A stretch of 64,000 bases of DNA from Siphonodentalium dalli (GCA_032622095.1 CP136069.1:108652278-108716277); one strand, 5' to 3'. Shown: positions 1 through 12,698, counted from the stretch's first letter. Numbers and translations are program-made. Notes: generated from the letters alone by a model not told the origin.

Positions 1-1270
1 AACTCGGGAACTTTTTTTAAGTTTTGACAGGGAACCTTATAAAGTAAAAAAAAATAACATGGGGAATGTACTTCTTTGTTCATATACATGTATGTAGGCT
101 TAATGATTTATTCATCGGTACGTGAAGTTCCCAGCTCGATATTACAGAATTGCTTTCGCGTTATGTCGCTTAGGCCAAAGAAAAAAGATTGTATGTTTCC
201 GGTAACGGAGCGAACAAATTAGGGTAGGTAGGTAGGGAAATTTTTGTTTTTAATTTTATTTCGATATTTTTTATCCAGCTGCAGACATATTGAACTACAT
301 CGACCGAAGTGACATAATATGCCAACCCGTGTTGTGGGGAAAGTGTTACTTGATCAACACAGTGGAAACTGGAAATATACATTAAGGTTGATAAAAAAAA
401 TCAAATTTCATGCTTAGGTATGTTTTTTATTATTCACATACATGACATGTAGCACATTTTCATAAATTTGGCTATAAACTTGGTAGGAAATTGATGTCAC
501 TTAACTTTTTATCAGAATTTTACCAATAATATCACCATTATATATACTGTACTGTACTGTACTTGTATTGTGACGACTACATCTCATTGTATGGGGGTAG
601 CCAGTACGTCCACCGAGCATGAATGGTTTTTGGAGACAGTAGCTATACCCCTAACATATGTGGTGATAACCTCTATACATGTATATATACACCCACCATG
701 GCATGTCTGTTGATAGTGTTCCATAACACATAAAGCACTGTAAAAGCAGGCAGGAGATAGTCTGAGATACACTCTCAGGAAATTAAAATTGCAAAATGTA
801 TGCTCATCAATCCACAACCCATCACACACCTGTGGCCTTTGAGACAGCCGTCAATTCATGGTCACTTTTCACAGGGATATGTTAGAAACCATGTGTTTTG
901 CACACTAAAGGTCATCAATATTTATGAGCATTAGTGGTAAAAAAAAACAGTAAATATTTGAAAATTTTGACTTTTTCTCAAAATATCAATAAAAAGTTTA
1001 GGGTCGGCGGGTTATTTTTAGGGTCGGTCGATGTACGGAAACATAGTTTCTTTTTACTTTGGCCTTACGACAATAATTTTCGTGACACGGAATAAAATAA
1101 ATATTTATCGCGGAATCGGGTCTCAAAAGTCATGTAAATAATATAATCTCGAGCTGGGAACTTCACTTACCGATGAATAAATCATTAAGCAACAGGTATG
1201 AACAAAGAAGTACATAACCCGCGTTACTTTATAAGGTTCCCTGTCAAAACTTAAAAAAACTTCCTGGGAA
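1..1270. mobile_element. Foldback (inverted-repeat) element, left edge at or before the window start
   Basis: Positions 1-145 and 1146-1269 are inverted copies of one another; for example AAGTTTTGACAGGGAACC near 19 is matched in reverse complement near 1240. Shared blocks include the GAACTTC/CGATGAATAAATCATTAA region. Nothing coding is visible inside. The left terminus may lie outside the window, so no target duplication can be read. A second element (173-1064) is inserted within it. Family not recognised. Confidence 0.7.
173..1064. mobile_element. Harbinger-like MITE flanked by TTA, nested in the foldback element
   Basis: The element begins GGCCAAAGAAAAAAG and ends CTTTGGCC, with TTA immediately outside each end (170-172 and 1065-1067). 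Subterminal blocks also match in inverted orientation, around the TTTCCG motif near 197 and 1037. A 3-bp TTA/TAA target duplication with GG-starting termini is known for PIF/Harbinger elements, so I infer that superfamily. A longer relative with the same ends and the 'AGGGTAGGTAGGTAGG' motif lies at 32799-34083. No transposase is visible. Confidence 0.6.
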
Positions 1271-4180
1271 TTGTAAAGGTGGAATATGATCTCTATGGCA
1301 TTCTAGCTTTAGTAGAGATTCATGAATCATGGCATGATCTAGACATAAACAATCAGCATCCATCTTACTTCTTCTTGTGTTGATATGTCGTTCCGTGTAT
1401 TTATGTAACCTATTTATGTTACTTTCACAAAACTAGCACTAGTAGTATTCACATTCAAATTAAACAAAGCGGAATGTATATACAAATAGTACAATCCTTG
1501 AATTCACGTTGGGACAAGTGAGTAGTGTAAACTGGTAAATGTGATCACGATTCACGGTATTCACCGGAAATCTGGCCATTAATTAGAATCAGATAATTTT
1601 GAACTAACGCCTGCTAAATCCACGTTGAAAAGACGAAGTCAGAATAATTCCTCACGTCCAAGATGAAGCCTAATTTCATTTCAATTTCAAGGATTTTAAT
1701 TTTTGTTTTGAGAATTGTCCCGACCTTGTCCTTCACCTTGTTGGAATAACCGGAAATGTGTTTTGATTATTTTTTCCGGTCTTCGCTAATGACAACTGTT
1801 GTTAAGCTTTGGAGTTGGAACATAGACTGCTGAGAATTGATAAATTAGACGCATTTTTGCGATTAAATTCATTCAGTTGATGGCACCTATGATCTAGTTA
1901 TCTTGCCAAGTTAACTTTCAGTTAATCATTCATTGAAACATGAACGGCAATAACAAAGACTCAGAGTTTGAAACTGTCAGTTTCAAACACAAACTTGACC
2001 AAGTCAGACTCAAACAACGGAAGTCTCAAATCACAGTAAAAGAAGTGTTTTGGTGACATTTTTCAGTCCGAAACAATATATGAAATACAATTTTTTATTT
2101 AGACCACTCACCTTCTATGTATATAGTTTTCATCTCATCCTTTTGTTGTGTGATAATAGGTAATTTGTGGAAATACTAACGCCGAGGTGGTGAGTTCTGT
2201 ATTTGAACTACAAGGCTTAGCAACTGTAATGTCTATGCAACGTCAAATCTGATTGGTTAAGATAGACAATCTGACCAATAGGAAAATCGTATTTATTGCG
2301 CATTTCATTTAAGAGAGCGCCACTTTACGTTACGTTAAGCGCGTGCTCTGATACTATTCTCAGGTAACGTGAACTATATATAGAACACAATAATACAGCT
2401 TCATAGGTATACGGATCTCATGCGCGTTACCGTCATGAAAACTTTCAGATTTCGCTTCGCGAAATCTGATTAAGTTTTCTATTAATATATTGTGATAGTC
2501 TTGAATGTGCAGTCCTCCTTAACATGTCCTTTTGAATTTCCACCTACATTTTCAGAGAGCCTTGCAATGGTTTTGGCCAAATGAAACATTAAATAACAGA
2601 ATCACTAACTGTTGTTATATGCAGTAACGCAAAAGACAAAAATGGCATACATTTTGAAATACAGCAAATAAGATATCTAATCGATCTCTGGTTTTGGGAA
2701 AGTGGGATATGAGTCCACGAGCAATCAAAGTTCACACATCATAGTAACTACCTATTAACGTAACACGGAAGTCATCAACGCACACACACAATGCTCTTTA
2801 ATGGCATAACACAATGTCCATATAATGCAATCAGCGTAAAAATAGGTTATAAATATGCGTTATAGTGATCTAGAGGTTGCTGGTTTGTATAATCGTCCGA
2901 GTTTCGGCTCAGCGTGAAATAAGAGAATAACACTGCATACATATGCATATAAGTTGTTCTCGCCATATGTTGCTTGATGTGCATGTTTTTCTGTTCATTG
3001 ATATTTTAGTCTCGACTAATATGTTAGTTAAATTGTTGTGAATGTCAATCGGATTCATATATGTTACAAACAGAAGATATTGAGTTCCCTGGCTAGACTA
3101 ATGAAATTGAATCTTCTATATCTCCGGTGGATATCATATCTGTATTAGTTCTTAGGGACGTGGGTCCGGACTACATGTGTAGTAATATCTCTCATGCTAA
3201 TACATTTTATTGATACATAGGTGATAGTGCGATAATCTCACTGAACATGCACGTTAGTGTTCCATTTATGATTGCCGTTAGATTATATTCACAATCACGC
3301 AACTCACTAGCAAACCAGAATGTCACTAAAAAAGTTGTTTTGTCCTCGGTTCTTTTGAGTCAGGTGGCATTTGAAATGGATAAAATGGTAAGTAATGAAA
3401 AACTGTAGGCTAGTAGCAAATATAAACACAATTGAAATGGTGACAGGCATAAGGCAATTCACAATAAACACTAGTCATTAGTCTTGATATATAGATATTC
3501 AAATTGTGTTTATGGTTTGGTCTATGGCGACTAGGCCATATCACGACATACATTGTATTCTTATGGGTGGCGGAAAGACAGCGCCGATCGTACCGCGGAA
3601 TCAATATACTCAGTCCACACATAAACCATCTACCCCCAAACTGGCACAGATATTCGAAAGTTATTTTCACTTAACATGGACCTCATATCAGTGTTGCTGA
3701 TCGGGATTCATAACACCTTCGTCGTTGATCTAGTGTTTTAGGGGGATACAAGTAAATGAGTGTAAGTCAGAGTGATGTAATCAACTCAAAATCACTGGCA
3801 TATAGTTGTGTTCTTGTTCACCCAGTAGGGTCCTTTGCGTTTCTCAAGAAAAACTGGACATGCCATGCTCAAGTGTCCATTGCTGTAAATGCATAGGTTC
3901 ACATTGTATGACTCATATTCAATGAAAATGTGGGAATTATAAATATATTTCACATATCCATCTGTCTCTATGTTTCTATGAACATGTCGTCACTGGAGTC
4001 ATGTTTGACCTTTAGTCACTGAACGTTAATTGAATGGTTGGCTATCAGAGCCATGTAGTTTTTATGATCGATAAAAGCAACTGTTGCTCATATTTATGAA
4101 GATAACATATATGTTGATTGCCATTTAATAATGGAAACACACATTCTAGCTAATACATCGCATAAGTAATACCATATGAG
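1271..4180. other. Non-coding stretch, no gene seen
   Basis: No ORF with recognisable similarity. Noted here: a degenerate half copy of the small hairpin family (TTTAGTAGAG...CATGGCATGATCTAG, about 1308-1345), and a short perfect hairpin TCAGATTTCGC-TTC-GCGAAATCTGA near 2445-2469. Inverted CCAAT-like boxes and a TATATATA stretch lie at about 2250-2385 but there is no gene to attach them to. Confidence 0.5.
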
Positions 4181-5690
4181 ACGTTCTTTGCCCGCATATC
4201 GTATTAGTTGTTCACAAAGTGTTGACATTAAACTTAACTGCCATGTTGGCCGCCATTATGGCGCAATAGTGGGCGTGACTTCAAACTTTTGTTTCTTTAT
4301 CGTATTCAGCACAAATGAAATCCAAAATGTATGCTCATTTCTTTTTGGCCTGTACTACAATCCCCAGCGGCCCATTTGTGTGGAAGTTTGTGACTGTAGG
4401 GGTGGTTAAGTTTTTTGTCTAATTATTTAATCAAGTGATAATATGGATTAATGCTGAATCTAATGTTTGATATGAAATATTCTATGTAGTCAGTAAAATG
4501 ATATATAATATACCACTGGGGACGTTCCTTTTCTGTATTTGTCGTATGCCGTTCACTGTGTTTTAAAATTAAAATTGGCTGCCACATTGAACGCCATCTT
4601 GGATTATGATACTCTTCTAATAACAAATATGGATGGCAATTTTCTCTGGTCAATTTGCATGTGTATTCTACATTAAATAAAATAAAATACTGCACATTAT
4701 GCGATCATTCGTGGTTCCAATCCCAGGCGACAACTTTAGTTCGAATTTTATGACATTGACTGGCGGAATAAATTTTTGACTATTATTTTACAAATTGACA
4801 AGATGTATTATTGGTAAAACTAATGTTTCATATGAAATGCTATTCTATATAGTCATTAAAATAATATACATTTTACCAATGGGGACGTTCCTTTTCTGGA
4901 TTTTTCGTATGTCGCTTCACTAAGTCTTAAAATAAAAACTGAATGCCATATTGGACGCCATCTTGGATTTAGATACTCTTCTAATAGTGCATACGGTTGG
5001 AAATTCGCATTTTATACTTGTTATGTGTGTTCTACACTAACTAAAAGTAAATACTACGTGCTATTCTATCATTCTGGGATTTAACCCCCGGCGATGGCTA
5101 TACTTAGCATTTTATGACATTGGGGGGAGGGTTAAGTTTTTGCCTATTATTGCAATATTTGTAGGATCAGGAAAATAAATTTAATACCTCCCGGTAGAAC
5201 ATATTCCAGTCTTTCCAAACATATATGACAAGATAAGCTCAATCCAGCGTGCTAGTTTTGTACAGAGTTGACGGACGACAGTTTATCTGAATAGTCATGA
5301 TTTTTTGACGCAGAACGTTACATTCTCCACCATGACGTCGTGAAATCTCAAACAAACCAGAATCAAATAAGAACGTTCCAATCTAGTATCACCATGTACC
5401 CCATAATAACAAATAGAACGTTCTGTTTTTGGTGATGTGATTAACTTTTAACCAATGGTGTATAGCTGGTCAACCGCTGAAAACAGGCTAATTTTTCGGT
5501 AGGGTACCTTCACAAATAGTCTTACCATACATAGCTGCCACCAATTCCGGTAAGGCCAAGAATCATTTTCATAAATTATATATGTTTACCTTCCAGAAAA
5601 AGTTGGTTTCAACTTGTTCTACCGAGGGTAGGGGTATCTCGAAAACTAAGGCCCTTTTTGGATTTGGCCGCTCCTCTAAAGGCTTTATTC
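4180..5690. repeat. Dispersed repeat with ~360-bp internal tandem units
   Basis: Two clear units (about 4440-4790 and 4790-5160) share ATGAAAT..TATAGTCA, GGGGACGTTCCTTTTCTG and the ACGCCATCTTGGAT block; a more degenerate unit precedes them from about 4220. A single unit of the same family, followed by the same downstream sequence (GACAGTTT.TCTGAATAGTC, GGTATCTCGAAAACTAAGGC), recurs in the same orientation at 26110-26790. No coding potential is seen. The element type is unknown. Confidence 0.6.
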
Positions 5691-5859
5691 AATATCTACG
5701 TATATTGAGACATTTGTCAATCACTGATTTACTCAGAAAAAATAGATAATAACAACAAGCACTCACTCATGACAAGAGCATGTACAATTCTAGTTCTTAC
5801 TGTGGTGTTACAAACAGGTTGAAACACTAAAATAGACAATGGAGCTACATGTAGTGCTA

Positions 5860-6034
5860 CAGTAATCCCCTAAATAATCGACTCCTTAACCACGGCAGAA
5901 TTATGGGTAACTTTTCAGGATTTAGTCGGAAATATGGCTTGTTGCCATTCATCGGAAAGCTCTCAGTACTAAATCATGAAAAGTTACCCATAATTCTGCT
6001 GTGGTTAAGGAGTCGATTATTTAGGGCATTAGTG
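5860..6034. mobile_element. pogo-like hairpin MITE, copy 1
   Basis: The ends are CAGTAATCCCCTAAATAATC and an inverted match ending GGGCATTAGTG, flanked on both sides by TA (5858-5859 and 6035-6036). The arms continue inward through a 'CAGAATTATGGGTAACTTTT' block. A TA duplication with CAGT termini is typical of Tc1/mariner-pogo elements. No transposase is encoded. Other copies are at 6208, 7307, 28471, 30521 and 38983. Small ORFs here are by-products of the palindrome. Confidence 0.75.
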
Positions 6035-6155
6035 TACATTGAGCTTCCCATTCCAGTGACAGATGCTGTGTTGGTATTTATTTATCCTTACAATAAAAAT
6101 GATGAGGCTTTCACTCCTTTTGACTTGCATTATAATTAGAGACTAATTTAGTTAA

Positions 6156-6671
6156 AGGCCCACTTAATTTTCGAACCCCCCCCCCCCAGATTACATTATA
6201 TAAGATACAGTAATGCTCTAATTAATCGACTCCTTAACCACAGCAGAATTATGGGTAACTTTTCAGGATTTAGTCGGAAATATAAGTTACCAATAATTCT
6301 GCTGTGGTTAAGAAGTCGATTAATTAGAGCATTACTGTATATGCCGTATTATATACCATTTGAAAGAGGAAGCTCCAAAACATTGTATTATCAACTTATC
6401 CGTGTGCAATAAACTGTGGACATATTGTTTTTGTTGAGTTGCCAGCGCATTTTGTCATCTAGATTGCAGTGTAAAAAGCAGTATTAGTTTCAATGCAGGG
6501 GGAATAACTCTATATATTACAAATAAAGTTCTCCCCCTTCCATTGAAAAAGTTTGAATTCTGTTGCATTCTGGGAGCCAAGGGGGGGGGGGGGGGAGTCA
6601 TTCTCTGAGTTTTATATTTCTCTGTGGGCAGATATAAAAAATAATCAGCGACTTGAAACTTAAGTGGGCCT
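6156..6671. mobile_element. TTAA-flanked MITE carrying a nested pogo-like MITE
   Basis: The terminal inverted repeat AGGCCCACTTAA / TTAAGTGGGCCT is directly flanked by TTAA at 6152-6155 and 6672-6675. A TTAA target duplication is the hallmark of piggyBac and Kolobok elements; which applies here cannot be decided without a transposase. The interior is non-coding, with a poly(C) run near 6176 and a poly(G) run near 6582. A pogo-like MITE (6208-6337) sits inside it, so this element is the older of the two. Confidence 0.65.
6208..6337. mobile_element. pogo-like hairpin MITE, copy 2 (short, nested)
   Basis: A 130-bp near-perfect hairpin beginning CAGTAATGCTCTAATTAATC and ending ATTAGAGCATTACTG, flanked by TA at 6206-6207 and 6338-6339. 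It lacks the central ATGGCAACAAGCC block of longer copies, so it is an internally deleted form. It lies inside the TTAA MITE at 6156-6671. Confidence 0.8.
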
Positions 6672-6675
6672 TTAA

Positions 6676-7304
6676 CACAGAATGCTCTGAAATATATTAG
6701 TGGGGTAGGTTCCGAAAATATATGATTTCATGCTTCTAGTGGGTGTATAAAAAAAATGGATGGAAAAAAACTTGCTGAAATGAAAAAAAAATTGCCAATG
6801 GTAAAAAAGTATCATACTTCTCTGAACAAATTTTTCCGATCCACCCCCTCCCCCTTGGCTATATGGAGCTCTTAGCATCAATATAGTTGCTGATCCATTT
6901 TCTATATGAAGCCTGATCAGGAAAACGATACTTGAACCCGCTACAATCAGTCAATGCCTCCACATAATTCTATTGATTTGTACTTCAACTGCTACAACCT
7001 ATTGGATATTGATGTCCAGATTTTAGCTGCCAGATTGTATTGTCTTCATGCTCATAATTCTCAAGGGTCTGTGCTTTAAATATGTCCAATGAAAGCCTTT
7101 TACTGTTCCATTGTTTCTGAAATCTCAATGATGAACCTTGTAGGAGTCATATTATGAGTAGTGTATATGAGAGAGTGTATAGCTTCGTTTCTATGGTGTT
7201 ATTCCTATGAAGAATTTGGGAACTGATACAAACAAAACTATGGCTTCGGTGTCCTATCCATGTGGACTATATGTGAGGTGAGTTTGATGAACAATTTACA
7301 AATC
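6676..7304. other. Non-coding spacer, no feature seen
   Basis: Between the TTAA MITE and the next pogo-like MITE I see no ORF with recognisable content, no inverted termini and no tandem structure. Confidence 0.4.
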
Positions 7305-7306
7305 TA

Positions 7307-7519
7307 CAGTAATGCCCTAAATAATCGATCCCTTAATCACAGCATAATTATGGGTAACTTTTCAGGATTTAGTCGGAAATATGGCTAGTTGCCATTCATC
7401 GGAAAGCTCTCCCTGAGAGCTTTCCGATGAATGGCAACAAGCCATATTTCCGACTAAATCCCGAAAAGTTACCCATAATTCTGCTGTGGTTAAGGAGTTG
7501 ATTACTTAGAGCATTACTG
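7307..7519. mobile_element. pogo-like hairpin MITE, copy 3
   Basis: A 213-bp palindrome with CAGTAATGCCCTAAATAATC at the left and an inverted match ending GAGCATTACTG at the right, flanked by TA at 7305-7306 and 7520-7521. The centre (about 7408-7420) is a tight turn around GAGAGCTTTCCGATGAATGG, so the whole copy could fold into one long stem. Non-coding. Confidence 0.8.
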
Positions 7520-7635
7520 TACCAGCAGGGAGATCAACTCGACCAAATTTAACCCTGTCTATACTAAATGGATTCTCCTAGTCAGTTAATAAGTGTACAT
7601 CGTCTGTTATATGAGGGTTAACACTTTTAACTTAA

Positions 7636-8103
7636 AGGTACTCAATCCGATCAGAGGGTCCTATATTACTATTTCTTTGGCTTTGGGGGTAAAAAATATT
7701 TGATTCCAGTCGAGGAACCCACCCATCAAAGCTCAAGAGTGATTAGATATCAATTTTTTAAATCTATTAATTTTCGGATATGTAGCCCACAAGTTGGCAG
7801 AACACGTGATCAAAACGGAAAAATTGTGGGTGTAAGATGGATAACTCTAAAATCAAGTGCTTACTGTTAACAATAATAACCACTTGATTTTAGAGTTATC
7901 CATCTTACACCCGCAATTTGTCCGTTTTGATCACGTGTTCTGCCAACTTGTGGGCTACATATCCGATAATTAATAGATTTCAAAAATCGATATCTAATCA
8001 CTCTGAGCTTTGATGGGTGGGTTCCTCGACTCGAATCAAATATTTTTTACCCCAAAAGACAAATAAATAGTAATTTCGGACCCTCTGATCGGATTGAGTA
8101 CCT
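7636..8103. mobile_element. TTAA-flanked palindromic MITE, family AGGTACTCAA, copy 1
   Basis: Terminal repeats AGGTACTCAATCCGATCAGA / TCTGATCGGATTGAGTACCT are flanked by TTAA at 7632-7635 and 8104-8107. The two halves (about 7636-7850 and 7880-8103) are nearly complete inverted copies, so the element is essentially one large palindrome. A second, more diverged copy is at 43274-43742. piggyBac- or Kolobok-type is inferred from the TTAA only. Confidence 0.75.
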
Positions 8104-8147
8104 TTAACTCTTCCATGACTGGAGATTCCTGAAATTTTGCAAAGACT

Positions 8148-8452
8148 GTGTGCCAATTAATGCATTCTCTTAGATATGCGAGACTCCCATATAAAGTCTC
8201 GCATATATATATGAGAATACATTGGCCTTGTAAGCCAGTACATTCCATGTGGGAGATTGTGTATTTTAGAGAATGCACTGGCACATTTTCTTTAATGCTG
8301 AACCAGCGCAGCTCCCGTCATGGAAGGGTTCCACTATTGGTGGCCTAACAATATTTACCTTGACATTGAATAAAGCCAGTGCATTCTCTTATATATGTGA
8401 GGCCCTCTACAGGAGACTACTCGCATATATAAGAGAATGCACTGGCACTGGA
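8148..8452. repeat. Foldback cluster with repeated AGAGAATGCACTGGCAC arms
   Basis: The motif AGAGAATGCACTGGCAC or its complement appears several times (around 8155, 8270, 8378 and 8435). The pair at 8378-8450 forms a clean hairpin with AGTGCATTCTCTTATATATG against CGCATATATAAGAGAATGCACT. No target duplication could be defined. The small ORFs in this stretch are by-products of the inverted copies. Confidence 0.5.
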
Positions 8453-8839
8453 TCTTTAATTTTGCACAAGCAATTCTGTCAACTGCACTTTTGAAATAAA
8501 TTGATTGATACTGGAACATGTAGCATAATTGGAGTTTATATAAAACATTTGTCAAAAATTCAGCTAGCAACCAATGTAAGATGATCATTAAAGGGAACCC
8601 ATCATCTTCAAAGTGGGTTCATGAGAAATAACATAATTTTATAAAAGATCAACTTTTCATATTTTCAATGAGATTTCATATATCGAAACATTTATTATGT
8701 AAATATTGCTGTTAAAGTGACATTATAAATCTAATAAGATATAACAATTTAATCATAACTTGATGTAAACATTAGAACATGTCAAAACATTAAAAAAAAT
8801 TCTGAATATATTATTTAGTCTATAGTATTTGAACTTGTT

Positions 8840-9790
8840 ATTCGATTATCCCGAAGAACAATATGAAGTTTAGTGATGATCGGACAAGGGATGTCGTCTA
8901 TAGGGTGTGCCAAAGGATTTAGTCAGAGTAAAATCCAAGATGGCCACTGGCAGCCATGTTCTCCAACGAAATTTGGCATGCTTGTGGCCATCTAGTGGGC
9001 ACCCAAAAGATCCATATGAAGTTTAGTGACGATCGGATAATGGTGGTGGCCTATATGGTGTGCCGAAGGATTTAGTCATGCAAAGAATAAAATCCAAGAT
9101 GGCCACTGACGGCCATTTTTGCCAACGAAATTTGTTCAAATTTGATAGCTCCCATCTAGAGGTGATTCAAAACATGCCTGTAAAATTTTCAAAACAAAAC
9201 AATCTCCAATAAATGTGGGCTGTAAGGGGTGCCGACAGATTCAAATTTGAAATCCAAGATGGCTGCTGCCAGCCATGTATTTAATGAATTTGAGATAACA
9301 AATAATGTCACCCATTTAGAGGTCACTCCGAAGATCCATTTGAAGTATGGTGATGATCGGCTGAGGGGTGGCATATATAGCTAGCTGTGACAAAGGATTA
9401 ATTCAGTCATTCAAAGAGTAATAATGGCCATTTTTGTCAACGAAATTTTGAACATTTTGATGGTTCCATCTAGAGGTCACACCAATGATCCGTATAAAGT
9501 TTGGAGATGATCGGATGAGTGATGTGGTCTGTAGGGTGTGCCAAAGACTTATCTCCAAGATGGCTGCCGGTGGCCATGCTTTTGTGGCCGAATGACCCCA
9601 AAATTACTCGTTCCCATCGACATGTCAATTTTAAAATCCATGAAAAATTTCATGATGATCAGACGAACAGTGCGACCTATAGTCCGTATTATTGGATTGA
9701 ATTTTGAAAACCAAGATGGCTGCTGGCGGCCATGTTTTTGCCGATTTTTTGCCCATCTACATGATAATGTCAACAGCCATGACAATTTTG
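8840..9790. repeat. ~155-bp degenerate tandem array, about six units
   Basis: Unit starts near 8855, 9009, 9169, 9332, 9486 and 9633 (spacing roughly 149-163 bp) each carry versions of 'AAGTTTAGTGATGATCGG' and, downstream, 'AAATCCAAGATGGCCACTGG' and 'GTCAACGAAATTT'. Divergence between units is substantial, so the array is old. A related stretch in reverse orientation lies at about 27800-27960. Confidence 0.65.
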
Positions 9791-9799
9791 CTCCGACCA

Positions 9800-11348
9800 A
9801 AGGTTCAACATGTAGCCCGTGCTAATATACATTGTTGACTAACACACGGACTACGATTGATACCAACCAATTGCGATAGCTCAAACTTGACAAGTCAAGT
9901 TGAGCTAAAATGGACTCCACTATGATTTCCAATTGATTTGTTGGACTGTATAAATACAAAAGAGATTGGGGTTCAAGATTTTTGCAACTCCTAGAGCCCC
10001 TTTTCAAAGTTTCGGTAAAACATGAAACACATGTTATGTTGGTTGACATTTTCTGACAGTTGTAACATCTGAGGTATGGGGTGCCACCAACTTGTCTGGT
10101 ACGCGGGATTCGAGTCGGAGTGATTTTGAAGTGGTCCGCAAGATTCACACCCACAGTGACTGTTAACTGGTACTCGGGATTCATATGCCCATTTTAACCG
10201 GTATTCAGGAATCGACAGCAAGGCTGGTATACATACGCGGCTAGTTTGGCATCACATTGTTCAAATTTTGATTATAATTCAGTAAAATAATGTGTGGAAA
10301 TTATAATATTCATGATTCATGGGGGTGGCCCCCGGGTAGGCGGTGACACTATTAGTCTAGTCTAGATGATGTGTAGATCATGACATGAGTCTCTACTCTG
10401 GCTAACGCCCGTACAGTACGGAATCGGTCCTACTAAACAACGAACACAAACGAACATAAACGAACACAGGTCTAAAAAGCGGAATAGAAGGGTGAAATTT
10501 GGTGTGTGGGTCCATTATATGTGTATGTGGTGTTATTTCCAACTTTGATGACTTATTTTTCGAGTTATAAGCATTATTTGAATGCAAAGCTACTAAACAA
10601 CGAACACAAACGAACATGAGATTAGCAAAGGTGTTAATAAAGGTGTTAATTAACTACCGCATTCTCTATGGCTTATACTCTGTCTCTTTGTCACTGAGTT
10701 GTTTTGACTTAGTTAGTTTGTCTTATTATTACTTCGTTTAACTTCCCTGACATCACACTGCTCTTTCAGTAGAGCTTCGATCAGGTACTAGAATCAAAGT
10801 TTGTTTTATATACAATCGAATATTTATATATTATTTTACACTGAATCGGCCCCGGCGGAACGATGGGCAGAGTTTGTTCTCCTTGAAGTCAGTGCACTCG
10901 GTAAACCTCGACTCAAATCGAATTTAGTGAACTCGGTTGATAAATTCCGCATAAAATAGAAACTCATGTGAGATCCTCTATGTATATTTCCATACTATAT
11001 GCTAACTTTCTGTCGTTTATTGGTGATCGTCTTGGTTTTTGATGCCTTCACTCTTTCCTTTTTTTTGTCCAGTTTTTTTTGCGAGAGCGGTAGTTTTGGG
11101 TATAGTTAATTGTCGTCAATTGAAGTTTGGAATTTGGAATTGTCACTCACAAAATTAAGAAGTCTTCGCATTAGTCTGTCTCGTTGTTCGGCCGTCATAT
11201 ATTTGTTTAAATTTCGTGTCTCACTTCCAAATATGATGCAATGCCTGGTAATGTGAAATCCCCTCCACTCGAATGTCACGCAGTTGGTCAGTCACTGTTT
11301 CATTTAAATTGTCTGTAAACTCAGTCAATTTTTTTGTTAATTATATTA
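9800..11348. other. Non-coding stretch with small repeats
   Basis: No recognisable gene. Items seen: a half copy of the small hairpin family at about 10362-10412 (...GTCTCTACTCTGGCTAACGC); two direct copies of CTACTAAACAACGAACACAA at 10430 and 10590; and, at about 10897-10982, one partial copy of the repeat that is tandemly duplicated at 40690-41307 (GATAAATTCCGCATAAAATA, ATGTGAGATCCTCTAT). Confidence 0.5.
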
Positions 11349-11356
11349 TTAAAGAC

Positions 11357-12698
11357 ACGGGTTGTCGAAAATATTCATATTTGTTCCAATCACCGTAAAC
11401 AGAAAAACACTAAAACGCATACAGTTTCGTTCGTCGTGTAAACAGCATGCTATCATAAATAAGTTTTATATAAATGGTGAGTCGTTAGAAGTAGTTGAAG
11501 AATATAAATACTTGGGTCTCATTTTCAGTTTTGACGGTAAAATGGAGAGAGCTTGTGAAAACTTGAGCGGGCGAGCTTCAAAGGCTATGTATTTCATGAC
11601 GAATTCATTGAATTCACAGACAGAATTGTCTCTCAGTACTAAATGTAAATTGTTTGACAAATTAATAATGCCTATTCTGTTGTATGGTTGCGAAATATGG
11701 GCTGCTGAATTGAAATTTCCGTTTGTTGATAACTACCCTCTTGAGCAGACACATTTAAAGTTCTGTAAAAATATACTACAACTCAATAGAAAAGCGTCAA
11801 ATCATGCTTCGAGGGCTGAACTAGGTCGATACCCCATAGCAGTTAATGCCATCGGGAATATGTTCAAATATCTAAATAAACTTCGTTTTGCACAACCGGG
11901 AAATATAATACATGATTCGTTCACAGAATCTCTATTATGTAATCTTCCAACGTGGGACATACATCTTGCAAAAAGAGGTATCAATATATCACAGTCTAAT
12001 AAAACGATAGGATTCACCGACAAACTTATAATTGAGAGACTAAAATCAGAACATGTAAAAAATTTCAAAAAAGATATATTCGAGGACGACAAAAAGAATG
12101 GTGCTAATAAAATACGAACATATAGAACGTTCAAAGACAAATATGAAATAGAACCATACCTCAAACACGTCCGATCACCAACGGCAAGAGAAATGTTCAC
12201 CCGACTGCGTGTTAGCAATCATATATTAGCTATAGAAAAAGGCCGACACACACAACCAAAGACGTTATTAAAAGACAGAATTTGTCTCATGTGTGATGGG
12301 AAAAAAGTTGAAACTGAAAAACATTTCATAATGGAATGCAGTGCGTACACTGACCTCAGGAAAGAATTATTTGATGTTGCTAACACTAATAACATACACT
12401 TTACAAACATGAACGATGATGATAAATTCATTTTTATAATGAAAAATGAAGACGAAGTAATTATGAATTCCGTGTGCAACATTATCCGGTTATTCTTCCA
12501 AAGGAGAACAAATATAAATATGGGGAAATGAAAATTATGGGAAATTTATATTTCATTAAGAATCGTATGTATGACGTAGTTATAGGTTTGTTTACTGTTA
12601 TATGCACATATATTATGTATTATGTTTAATTTACTTGTACTTTATGTTATTTGCAACTGCCTGCACTGGTGTATTGTAATAAACTATCTTATCTTATC
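11357..12698 (+). mobile_element. 5'-truncated LINE (CR1/Jockey group), 3' end preserved
   Basis: The block carries the C-terminal part of a LINE ORF2 and ends in a short tandem 3' tail (AATAAACTATCTTATCTTATC), as in several non-LTR clades. TTAAAGAC occurs immediately outside both ends (11349-11356 and 12699-12706) and is my best reading of the target duplication. One caveat: about 65 bp at the left end (11362-11424) also occurs at 14624-14690. The truncation point could therefore be near 11424 instead, with that block belonging to another repeat. Confidence 0.75.
11362..12531 (+). pseudogene. C-terminal fragment of LINE reverse transcriptase (ORF2)
   Basis: A 389-codon open frame without a credible start: the first codon is TTG, as expected for a 5'-truncated copy. 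Near residues 45-52 lies EYKYLGLIFS, the strand after the RT palm seen in CR1/Jockey-type LINEs, followed by a thumb-like region with ILLYGCEIW (about 107-115). A Cys/His cluster CLMCDGKKVETEKHFIMEC (about 309-327) matches the C-terminal Cys-rich motif of many LINE ORF2 proteins. The RT catalytic motifs and the endonuclease are absent, lost by truncation. The frame stays open to its stop at 12529-12531, so the insertion is fairly young. Its sequence differs clearly from the complete LINE at 16.4-22.6 kb, so it is a different family. Confidence 0.8.

Noticed and set aside
2240-2400. Promoter-like stretch with GATTGG/CCAATAGG boxes and TATATATA
   Set aside because: No gene or transcript feature follows it, and such words are frequent in AT-rich sequence.
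9822-10221. Overlapping minus-strand frames of 76 and 120 codons with a few cysteines
   Set aside because: No consistent motif, no splice or start context, and no similarity that I recognise.
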